Assembly (NCBI GenBank): GCA_015062715.1 | Contig: SUUD01000118.1 | Coordinates: forward strand, 1 to 6,448 | Direction: 5' to 3' | Length of the DNA stretch: 6,448 nucleotides | Origin: Olsenella sp. | Lineage (GTDB): Bacteria; Actinomycetota; Coriobacteriia; Coriobacteriales; Atopobiaceae | Shown here: in pieces, positions 1-5,866 of the stretch | Numbering within the stretch: the first letter of the stretch is position 1 | Layout: every line of letters begins with the position of its first letter | Notes under the pieces: model-generated | What the model was told of the DNA's origin: nothing | What the model saw: the letters and a program-made list of their open reading frames with translations, nothing else | Database searches by the model: none | Made by a program: the position numbers and the translations under genes

Positions 1-910
1 TGACGAGCTTGGTGACGGTGCCCTCGACGATGGCGCCGACGGGGTACTTGCGCACGAGCGTGTGCCAGGGATCCTCGGTGGTCTGCTTGAGACCCAGCGA
101 GATGCGCTCGCGGTTGAGGTCGACGTCGAGCACCTGAACCTCGACCTCCTGGCCGACCTTGACGACCTCGGAGGGGTGGTTGACGTGGTTCCAGGAGAGC
201 TCGGAGATGTGGATCAGGCCGTCGATGCCGCCGAGGTCGACGAAGGCGCCGAAGTCGACGATCGAGGAGACGTTGCCCTTGAGGCGCATGCCAGGCTGGA
301 GCTTCGAGAGGATCTCGGAGCGCTCGGCCTTGCGGGCCTCCTCGAGCACGACGCGGCGGGAGAGGACGACGTTGTTGCGGTTGCGGTCCATCTCGATGAC
401 GCGGGCCTCGATGCGGGTGCCCAGGAAGGCCTGGAGGTCCTTGACGCGACGGAGGTCGACGAGCGAGGCGGGCAGGAAGCCGCGCAGGCCGATGTCGAGG
501 ATAAGGCCGCCCTTGACAACCTCGATGACCTCGCCCTCGACGTTCTCGCCGGCGTTGAACTTCTCCTCGATGCGGTTCCACGCGCGCTCGTACTCGGCAC
601 GCTTCTTGGAGAGGACCAGACGGCCGTCCTTGTCCTCCTTCTGCAGGACAAGGGCCTCGATGGTGTCGCCCAGGGCGACGATCTCGGAGGGGTCGGCGTC
701 CTTGCGGATGGACAGCTCGCGGACGGGGATGACGCCCTCGGACTTGAAGCCGATGTCAAGCAGGACCTCGTCGCGCTCGATCTTGACGACGGTTCCCGTG
801 ACGAGGTCGCCCTCGTCAAAGTCGGTGATGGTGCCGTCGATGAGGCTGTTCATCTCATCGTCGGACACGTCATCCAGGGAGAAGATGGACGAGTTCTGAA
901 TCTCACTCAC
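1..910 (-). CDS. rpsA: 30S ribosomal protein S1, N-terminal 303 codons (partial at left edge)
   Basis: Ribosomal protein S1 binds mRNA on the 30S subunit and helps load it for translation initiation. Reading leftward from a GTG at 910-908, the frame stays open to the window edge. It gives an acidic N-terminus (SEIQNSSIFSLDDVSDDEM) followed by repeated S1 RNA-binding (OB-fold) domains: about residues 34-105, 121-187 and 208-276, with a fourth starting near 293. The third has the typical signature VDFGAFVDLGGIDGLIHISELS. The GTG start is chosen because AAAGGGG lies 7 nt upstream; the next in-frame ATG (codon 20) would remove the conserved acidic lead-in. Actinobacterial S1 proteins usually carry four S1 domains, so roughly one domain and a tail should lie beyond the left edge. 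The gene is divergent from the cysteine desulfidase gene and has a long structured leader. Identity is very secure; only the exact start is inferred. Confidence 0.96.
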   Translation of the reverse strand, partial: MSEIQNSSIFSLDDVSDDEMNSLIDGTITDFDEGDLVTGTVVKIERDEVLLDIGFKSEGVIPVRELSIRKDADPSEIVALGDTIEALVLQKEDKDGRLVLSKKRAEYERAWNRIEEKFNAGENVEGEVIEVVKGGLILDIGLRGFLPASLVDLRRVKDLQAFLGTRIEARVIEMDRNRNNVVLSRRVVLEEARKAERSEILSKLQPGMRLKGNVSSIVDFGAFVDLGGIDGLIHISELSWNHVNHPSEVVKVGQEVEVQVLDVDLNRERISLGLKQTTEDPWHTLVRKYPVGAIVEGTVTKLV

Positions 911-917
911 AGGTGGA

Positions 918-924
918 CCCCTTT
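918..924 (-). promoter_or_regulatory. rpsA ribosome binding site, potentially masked by a hairpin
   Basis: On the minus strand AAAGGGG lies 7 nt upstream of the GTG start of rpsA. Its GGGG lies in the 3' arm of a possible hairpin: GGGCCCC (plus positions 930-936) pairs with GGGGUCC (plus positions 915-921) as seven pairs including one G-U, around the loop AUCCGAAA. The pairing is visible in the sequence; any effect on translation is inference. Confidence 0.7.
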
Positions 925-1022
925 CGGATGGGGCCCCGGTCGTCATGGTCGCTGCCTGGCGGGTACGTCTCGTACGTCGCGGTTGGAAACTTACATGCTT
1001 CTCGGGGGCCGACAGATACGTG

Positions 1023-1046
1023 TGCACGAGCGTCCATACTCGTGCA
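1023..1046. repeat. 8-bp perfect inverted repeat in the rpsA leader
   Basis: TGCACGAG (1023-1030) and CTCGTGCA (1039-1046) are perfect reverse complements separated by 8 bases. As RNA from the rpsA strand this gives an 8-bp GC-rich stem with an 8-nt loop, about 40-65 nt downstream of the predicted transcription start. As DNA, the half-site centres are 16 bp apart, so a dimeric regulator could also bind. There is no T-run next to it, so it does not look like an intrinsic terminator. Confidence 0.6.
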
Positions 1047-1094
1047 GTTCACAAGAGTACTCGTTTTTGGCCATGCTTTCTAGGGTCTTTCGCC

Positions 1095-1123
1095 GTTATG
1101 GACCTTGGTGCACATTTTTTCAA
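1095..1123 (-). promoter_or_regulatory. Predicted sigma70-type promoter for rpsA
   Basis: On the minus strand there is a -35 TTGAAA (plus 1118-1123; five of six match TTGACA), exactly 17 bp of spacer, and a -10 CATAAC (plus 1095-1100; four of six match TATAAT, including the central ATAA). An A-run follows the -35 element. Transcription would start near 1088, leaving a leader of about 178 nt before the rpsA GTG. This is the best hexamer pair at consensus spacing that I could find on this strand in the intergenic region. Assigning it to rpsA is inferred from orientation. Confidence 0.6.
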
Positions 1124-1171
1124 AAGCTCTGCGGAAGCACGGTCCCATCGTGGCCCCACCGGCATCCCGCA

Positions 1172-1180
1172 TGAGATAAT
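1172..1180 (+). promoter_or_regulatory. Predicted extended -10 promoter for the cysteine desulfidase gene
   Basis: TGAGATAAT is a TG-N extended -10 element with hexamer GATAAT (1175-1180; five of six match TATAAT). The expected -35 position (about 1152-1157) is GC-rich and poor, which is tolerated in extended -10 promoters. Initiation near 1187 would give a leader of about 28 nt, just long enough to carry the AAGGGG ribosome binding site at 1203-1208. Confidence 0.55.
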
Positions 1181-1214
1181 CGACCGAAGGACACTGCCGT
1201 CGAAGGGGCCCGCC

Positions 1215-2510
1215 ATGGACCAGACCGCCTACCGCACCCATGTCGCCATCCTCGAGCAGGAGCTGGTCTGTGCCCTTGGGTGCACCGAGCCCATCGCAGT
1301 CGCCTACGCCGCGGCGCTCGCCCGCGCGGCCCTCGGCGAGGTCCCGGGGCACCTCTCGGTCGCCTGCAGCGGAAACATCATCAAGAACGTCAAGAGCGTC
1401 ACGGTCCCCAACTCGGGCGGCATGCGCGGCATCGAGGCCGCGGCCACGCTCGGCGCCGTGGGCGGGGACGAGGCGCGCGCCCTCGAGGTCCTCGAGGCCA
1501 TCACCGACGAGCACCGCGCGGTGACAAGCCGCCTGCTTGACAACTCGTACTGCAGCGTGGAGCTTGCCGAGGGCGTGCCCAACCTCTATGTCCGCGCCAT
1601 CGCCACCGGAGGCACCCATGTGGCGGTGGCCTGCATCGAGGAGCGCCACACCAACGTGACCGAGCTCACGCGCGACGGCGAGCCCGTCGAGGTCGCGGGG
1701 GTACGTGCGCACGCCTCGCGCGGCAAGGGCGAGGGTGGCGAGGAGCCGCACGCCACGCTGTCGCTCGAGTCCATCTGGGAGTTCGCCCACACGCTTGACG
1801 TGGAGGACGTCCGCGAGGTCATCGAGAACCAGCTCAGGCTCAACGAGGAGATCTCGATCGAGGGCCTCACGGGCAACTGGGGCGCCCGCATCGGCAAGAC
1901 GCTCCTGGCCACCCGTCCCCACGACATCTCCTGCGGGGCACGAGCCCTGGCGGCAGCGGGGTCTGATGCCCGCATGAGCGGCTGCGCCATGCCCGTTGTC
2001 ATCAACAGCGGCAGCGGCAACCAGGGGATCACGTGCTCCATGCCCGTGCTCGCCTACGCGCGCGAGCTGGAGAAGCCCCAGGACGAGCTCATCCGCGCGA
2101 CGGTCCTCTCCAACCTCGTGTCGGTGCACGTGAAGTACTTCATCGGCGAGCTCTCGGCCTTCTGCGGCGCCGTCTCGGCGGGCGCCGGTGCCGGTGCGGG
2201 CATCTGCTACCTGCGCGGCGGCACGTTCGCCCAGTTCGAGGCCACCATCGTGAACACGCTCGCCAACGTGGGCGGCATCGTGTGCGACGGCGCCAAGCCC
2301 AGCTGCGCGGCAAAGATCAGCGCGGCGGTGGACGCGGCCATCCTGGGCTGCGACATGGCGCTCGCCGACGACAACTTCCTGGCTGGCGAGGGCCTGGTGG
2401 GCACCAACGCCGAGGAGACCATCCGCTCGATGGGCTACGTGGGTCGCGTGGGCATGCACCCCACCGACGTCGAGATCCTCAACATCATGATTGGCAAGAC
2501 CGAGGTGTAG
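1215..2510 (+). CDS. L-cysteine desulfidase, UPF0597/CyuA family (iron-sulfur, serine dehydratase alpha fold)
   Basis: A 431-residue cytoplasmic protein of the UPF0597/CyuA (E. coli YhaM) family, related to the alpha subunit of iron-sulfur serine dehydratase. Characterised members split L-cysteine into pyruvate, ammonia and sulfide using a [4Fe-4S] cluster. The sequence shows CALGCTEP (C19, C23) near the N-terminus, SGNIIKNVKSV (52-62), NSGSGNQG (264-271), and cysteines C317, C357 and C364. The 40- and 7-residue spacings of the last three match the cluster ligands of the Methanocaldococcus enzyme as I recall them (C282, C322, C329); C23 corresponds to its proposed catalytic cysteine. I chose the ATG at 1215 because AAGGGG lies 6 nt upstream and the family begins about 20 residues before CTEP; the frame stays open upstream to an ATG at 945, which would cover the rpsA leader. 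No partner gene or transporter adjoins it. Serine dehydratase or another lyase substrate remains possible; the family is secure, the substrate less so. Confidence 0.9.
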   Translation: MDQTAYRTHVAILEQELVCALGCTEPIAVAYAAALARAALGEVPGHLSVACSGNIIKNVKSVTVPNSGGMRGIEAAATLGAVGGDEARALEVLEAITDEHRAVTSRLLDNSYCSVELAEGVPNLYVRAIATGGTHVAVACIEERHTNVTELTRDGEPVEVAGVRAHASRGKGEGGEEPHATLSLESIWEFAHTLDVEDVREVIENQLRLNEEISIEGLTGNWGARIGKTLLATRPHDISCGARALAAAGSDARMSGCAMPVVINSGSGNQGITCSMPVLAYARELEKPQDELIRATVLSNLVSVHVKYFIGELSAFCGAVSAGAGAGAGICYLRGGTFAQFEATIVNTLANVGGIVCDGAKPSCAAKISAAVDAAILGCDMALADDNFLAGEGLVGTNAEETIRSMGYVGRVGMHPTDVEILNIMIGKTEV

Positions 2511-2512
2511 CC

Positions 2513-3019
2513 CTACAGCAGGGTGCCCGAACCCTCGAAGCCCTCGTCCACGAGCAGGGCGCTCCCGTCGGCAGCCGAGGTGGCCAGACTGTCGCAACGC
2601 TCGTTCATCTCGTGGCCGGCGTGCCCCTTGACCCACACCCACGTCACCCGGTGCGGCTCCACGGCGCGAAGCAGCCGCTGCCACAGGTCGGGGTTCTTGA
2701 CCGGCTGCTTGGAGGCGTTCTTCCACCCGCGCGCCTGCCAGCCCGCGATCCAGCGCTTGTTGAAGGCGTTGACCAGGTACTGCGAGTCGGAGTGGAGCTC
2801 GACCTCGCAGGGGCGGTTGAGCGCCTCGAGGGCCGCTATGGCCCCCATGAGCTCCATGCGGTTGTTGGTGGTGAGCCGGTAGCCGGCCGACAGCTCGCGC
2901 TCGTGCGTCTCGCCCGCCGAGTCCACGAACGAGAGCACCGCCCCGTAGCCGCCGGGCCCGGGGTTTCCGCGCGACGAGCCGTCGGTGTAGGCGACGACGT
3001 GGGGAAGGCCTGCCGTCAC
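2513..3019 (-). CDS. rnhA: Ribonuclease HI
   Basis: RNase HI cleaves the RNA strand of RNA-DNA hybrids, such as Okazaki primers and R-loops, using divalent metal ions. The 168-residue protein has the full fold and every catalytic residue: D13 in YTDGSSRGNPGPGGYG, E56 in TTNNRMELMGAI, D78 in LHSDSQYLVN, H133 in WVKGHAGHEMNE and D143 in ERCDSLA, equivalent to E. coli D10, E48, D70, H124 and D134. The basic handle region (about 88-104, KRWIAGWQARGWKNASK) is also present. E. coli RNase HI has 155 residues; the extra length here is mostly a short C-terminal tail. The GTG at 3019 is preferred over an in-frame ATG at 3058, because the latter lies inside polA and would add 13 residues with no family counterpart. 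It is translated 10 nt after the polA stop, and its own stop lies 2 bases from the convergent desulfidase gene. Confidence 0.95.
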   Translation of the reverse strand: MTAGLPHVVAYTDGSSRGNPGPGGYGAVLSFVDSAGETHERELSAGYRLTTNNRMELMGAIAALEALNRPCEVELHSDSQYLVNAFNKRWIAGWQARGWKNASKQPVKNPDLWQRLLRAVEPHRVTWVWVKGHAGHEMNERCDSLATSAADGSALLVDEGFEGSGTLL

Positions 3020-3032
3020 GTGCCCTCCCCTA
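3020..3032 (-). promoter_or_regulatory. polA stop codon joined to the rnhA ribosome binding site
   Basis: On the minus strand the polA stop TAG (3032-3030) runs straight into GGGAGGGCAC and then the rnhA GTG at 3019. The G of the stop codon extends the purine tract to GGGGAGGG. The spacing from the core GGGGAGG to GTG is 4 nt, somewhat short. This tract is the main reason for choosing GTG 3019, and the arrangement is typical of translational coupling. Confidence 0.75.
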
Positions 3033-5711
3033 CTTTGCCTCGGCCCAGGTGGGGCCATAGGACACGTCGGCGATGAGCGGCACGCGCAGGGTGGCCACGC
3101 CCTCCATGGTCTCGCGCACCAGCGCCGAGAGTTCCTCGACCTCGTCGAGCGGCGCCTCGAAGTCGAGCTCGTCGTGGATCTGCAGGACCATCCTCGAGCG
3201 CAGGCCCTCCTCTGCCAGGCGCGCGGCCACGCGCACCATGGCGATCTTGACGATGTCGGCCGCCGAACCCTGCATGGGGTGGTTCATGGCCGTGCGCTCG
3301 CCGAAGGAGCGTGCCTGGAAGTTGCGGGAGTTGATGTCGCGGATGTGGCGGCGGCGGCCATACATGGTGCTCACGTAACCGTGCTCGCGGGCGAAGGCGA
3401 CCGACCCGTCCAGGTACGCGCGGACGCCGGGGTAGGCCTCGAAGTAGCGGTCAATCATCTCCTGGGCCTCGTTGCGGCCGATCTTGAGCGAGCTTGCCAG
3501 GCCATAGGCCTGCTGGCCATAGACGATGCCAAAGTTGACCGCCTTGGCGCGGCTGCGCAGCTCGGGCGTGACCTGCTCCACCGGCACGCCGAAGACGCGG
3601 GCGGCCGTGGCGGCGTGGAAGTCGGCGCCCTCGTTGAAGGCGGCGACCAGGTGCTCGTCGGCGGAGAGGTGTGCGAGCAGGCGCAGCTCGATCTGGGAGT
3701 AGTCGCAGGCGAGGAACACATGCCCCTCGGGGACCGAGAACGCCTGGCGCACGCGGTGCCCCAGCTCGGAGCGGGTGGGGATGTTCTGCAGGTTGGGCTC
3801 CGAGCTGGAGAGGCGCCCGGTTGCCGCGACCGTCTGGTTGAACGTGGTGTGGATGCGGCCGTCGCCGCGCACCAGGGCGGGCAGGGCGTCCAGGTAGGTG
3901 CCGCGAATCTTCGTGCGCTCGCGGTAGTCGAGGACCTCGGCCACGATGTCGTAGCGGGCGGCCAGGTCCTCCAGGACCTTCGCGTTGGTGGAGTAGTAGC
4001 CGCGCTGGGTCTTCTTGAGACCATAGGTGGGAAGCCCCAGCACGTCGAACAGGACGTGGGACAGCTGCATGGGCGAGTCGATGTTGAACTGCTCGCCCGC
4101 CTCGGCGTGGATGCGCGCCGCCATGGCGTCGATCTCGGCGCCGAGCTCTGCGGACTGCCTGGCGAGGATGGCGGGGTCCACGGAGAGACCCGCGCGCTCC
4201 ATCTGGGCCAGGACCGGCAGCAGCGGCATCTCGACCTGCCCGAAGAGGTCGAGCGCCTCGTCCGCCGCGAGGGCGGCGCGCAGGGGGTCGACCAGCAGGC
4301 GACAGGCCACCGCCTCGATGGCGGCGCGGGGAAGCTCGTCGGTGGGCTCGGGAAGCGCCCCCTCGAGGTAGTGCTCCGCGAGCGTGCCCACGTCGTAGGA
4401 GGTGGCGTCGGAGTCGAGCAGGTAGGCCGCCACGCCCACGTCGAAGATGCGCGTGGAGTCGAGCGACAGCGGGTCGAGGGCCTCGGCCTGGGACGAGTCG
4501 ACGGGGCTCAGCTCGTGCACGAGGGCCTTGACGTCCGCACCCGCGACGCAGCCACGCAGCAGCAGGCCTGAGAGGGCGACCGGGACGTCGTCCCCCTCGA
4601 TGCGCGCGAGGCCCGTGGGGCAGCTCGCCCAGAGGACCTTGGGCGCGGCCTCGGCGAAGAGGGACTGCTGGCCGGAGCCGCCCTCGTCGGCCGCAAGCGC
4701 GACGCCGACCCAGGCGCCGTCCGCAGTGGCCCTGCCCAGCGCCTGCAGGGCATCCTCGCCCCCCAGCGGGGTCCCCAGCTCGATGGCCGGCGTGCCAGCA
4801 GGCTCCGCCGCGGCCGCGTCCTGCCCCGCGAGCTTGATGAGACGGCTCGTCATGCCCGTGAAGCCCAGCGCCGAGAAGGCCTCGCGCACCTTGGCGGGGT
4901 CGAAGGTGGGGAACGTGGCGTCTGCCAGGTCGACCTCGATTGGCGCGTCGGTGCGGATGGTCGCCACCTTGCGGCTCACCAGGGCGTCCTCGATGTGGGC
5001 GCGCAGGTTCTCGCCCATCTTGCCCTTGACCTCGTCCGCATGCGCTATGACCTCGTCGAGGCTGCCGTACTGCACGATGAGGGCGGCCGCCTTCTTGGGG
5101 CCGATCCCGGGCACGCCGGGGATGTTGTCGCTCGTGTCGCCCTTGAGGCCGTAGAAGTCGGGCACCAGCTCGGGCGTGATGCCGTGGTAGAGGTCGTCCA
5201 CGCTCTCGGGCGTCATGATGACGACGTCGGACACGCCCTTCTTGGTCGAGACGATCTTGACGTTGTCGGTGGCCAGCTGGTACATGTCGCGGTCGCCGGT
5301 GAACAGGTACATCTCGTAGCCGGCCGCCTCGCCACGGCGCGCGAGGGTGCCCAGGATGTCGTCGCCCTCCCAGCCCTCGAGCTCGACCACGGGAACGTCC
5401 AGGGAGCGCAGCAGGTCCTTGACCATGGGAAACTGCTCGTGCAGGGACGGGTCCATGGGAGGCCGCTGTGCCTTGTACTGGGGCAGCATCTCCATGCGCA
5501 CGGCGGGCTTGCCCTTGTCGAAGGCGCAGATGACGCCGTCGGGACGGAAGGTCTCGACCAGCTTGATGAACATGTTGAAGAACCCGAAGAGGGCGTTGGT
5601 GGAGCGGCCGTCCGGCGCGCTCATGGGCTGCATGATGGCGTGGAACGCCCGGTGCATGAGCGAGTTGCCGTCGATGACGGCAATGGTGCGGCGCGTCTGC
5701 TCTTCTGCCAT
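3030..5711 (-). CDS. polA: DNA polymerase I (5' nuclease and polymerase intact, 3'-5' exonuclease degenerate)
   Basis: Family A DNA polymerase, 893 residues, filling gaps and removing primers in replication and excision repair. The 5' nuclease domain (about 1-290) keeps its metal ligands: D14 (VIDGNSL), D65 (FDKGKP), E115, D117 and D118 (EGWEGDD), D140 and D142 (FTGDRD), D192 and D195 (GDTSDN), with a helix-hairpin-helix GVPGIGPKKA (199-208). An Ala-rich linker precedes the exonuclease-like domain (about 310-490), which lacks the DxE, Asp and Tyr/Asp catalytic motifs. The polymerase domain (about 495-893) has motif A DYSQIELRLL (D670, E675), motif B R719-K723-F727-Y731, and motif C QIHDEL (H846, D847). 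F727 is the position linked to dideoxynucleotide discrimination. ATG 5711 is chosen over an upstream ATG at 5804 because AGAGGAG lies 5 nt before it and polymerases of this family begin shortly before VIDGN. First gene of an apparent operon with rnhA. Confidence 0.98.
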   Translation of the reverse strand: MAEEQTRRTIAVIDGNSLMHRAFHAIMQPMSAPDGRSTNALFGFFNMFIKLVETFRPDGVICAFDKGKPAVRMEMLPQYKAQRPPMDPSLHEQFPMVKDLLRSLDVPVVELEGWEGDDILGTLARRGEAAGYEMYLFTGDRDMYQLATDNVKIVSTKKGVSDVVIMTPESVDDLYHGITPELVPDFYGLKGDTSDNIPGVPGIGPKKAAALIVQYGSLDEVIAHADEVKGKMGENLRAHIEDALVSRKVATIRTDAPIEVDLADATFPTFDPAKVREAFSALGFTGMTSRLIKLAGQDAAAAEPAGTPAIELGTPLGGEDALQALGRATADGAWVGVALAADEGGSGQQSLFAEAAPKVLWASCPTGLARIEGDDVPVALSGLLLRGCVAGADVKALVHELSPVDSSQAEALDPLSLDSTRIFDVGVAAYLLDSDATSYDVGTLAEHYLEGALPEPTDELPRAAIEAVACRLLVDPLRAALAADEALDLFGQVEMPLLPVLAQMERAGLSVDPAILARQSAELGAEIDAMAARIHAEAGEQFNIDSPMQLSHVLFDVLGLPTYGLKKTQRGYYSTNAKVLEDLAARYDIVAEVLDYRERTKIRGTYLDALPALVRGDGRIHTTFNQTVAATGRLSSSEPNLQNIPTRSELGHRVRQAFSVPEGHVFLACDYSQIELRLLAHLSADEHLVAAFNEGADFHAATAARVFGVPVEQVTPELRSRAKAVNFGIVYGQQAYGLASSLKIGRNEAQEMIDRYFEAYPGVRAYLDGSVAFAREHGYVSTMYGRRRHIRDINSRNFQARSFGERTAMNHPMQGSAADIVKIAMVRVAARLAEEGLRSRMVLQIHDELDFEAPLDEVEELSALVRETMEGVATLRVPLIADVSYGPTWAEAK

Positions 5712-5738
5712 GGTGGCTCCTCTCGTCTGGCTCACCCG

Positions 5739-5744
5739 ATTGTA
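5739..5744 (-). promoter_or_regulatory. Possible -10 element for polA-rnhA
   Basis: On the minus strand TACAAT (five of six match TATAAT) lies 27 nt upstream of the polA ATG and would give a leader of about 20 nt carrying the AGAGGAG ribosome binding site. No good -35 hexamer sits 16-18 bp upstream (the 17-bp position reads GGGCCT), so this is a candidate only. Confidence 0.4.
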
Positions 5745-5823
5745 GCGTCGATGCCCGGGAGAGGCCCGGCGGCACGCCAATCGACGGACAGACCCCACGC
5801 ACACCTCCTACACACGCAGTCGC

Positions 5824-5829
5824 TATCAT
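5824..5829 (+). promoter_or_regulatory. Possible -10 element for the ParB-like/BMP gene
   Basis: TATCAT (five of six match TATAAT) lies 37 nt upstream of the ATG at 5867, giving a predicted leader of about 31 nt. The region where a -35 element would sit is GC-rich and lacks a recognisable TTGACA-like hexamer. It shares the 155-bp gap with the divergent polA promoter region. Confidence 0.35.
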
Positions 5830-5866
5830 GCACGCCCCGATGCGAGCCCCGTCACGAGGAGGGCGT

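Noticed and set aside
1055..1068. GAGTACTC followed by GTTTTT as a plus-strand terminator
   Set aside because: The palindrome has no loop and cannot form a stable hairpin, and no plus-strand gene ends upstream of it.
62..1174. 370-codon plus-strand open frame opposite rpsA
   Set aside because: Asp/Leu/Val-rich translation typical of the antisense of GC-rich coding DNA; rpsA on the other strand explains the region.
945..1214. Upstream in-frame extension of the desulfidase gene from an ATG at 945
   Set aside because: It would add 90 residues not found in the family and run through the rpsA leader and both promoters. The ATG at 1215 has a good ribosome binding site and the right distance to CTEP.
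2176..2208. Short GCCGGT repeats inside the desulfidase gene
   Set aside because: They encode the Ala-Gly-rich loop SAGAGAGAG after C317 and are explained by the protein sequence.
2510..2524. CCCT-acagc-AGGG as an intrinsic terminator between the convergent genes
   Set aside because: Only four G-C/A-T pairs plus one possible G-U, and no T-run on either strand.
1080..2726. 548-codon open frame on the minus strand opposite the cysteine desulfidase gene
   Set aside because: Low-complexity Arg/Gly/Ala/His-rich translation with no recognisable domain. It mirrors a well-supported gene and overlaps rnhA, as expected for a shadow frame in GC-rich DNA.
2033..3076. 347-codon plus-strand open frame bridging the desulfidase and rnhA genes
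   Set aside because: Arg/Gly/His-rich translation without domain signatures, overlapping two well-supported genes in the wrong frame or strand.
3174..4571. 465-codon plus-strand open frame opposite polA
   Set aside because: Antisense shadow with no motifs or convincing ribosome binding site. The same applies to the plus-strand frame 4995-6092, which also runs across the polA promoter region into the next gene in the wrong frame.
3451..5829. 792-codon open frame on the minus strand, overlapping polA in another frame
   Set aside because: Arg/Pro/Gly-rich translation that shadows polA; the polA frame has every family motif.
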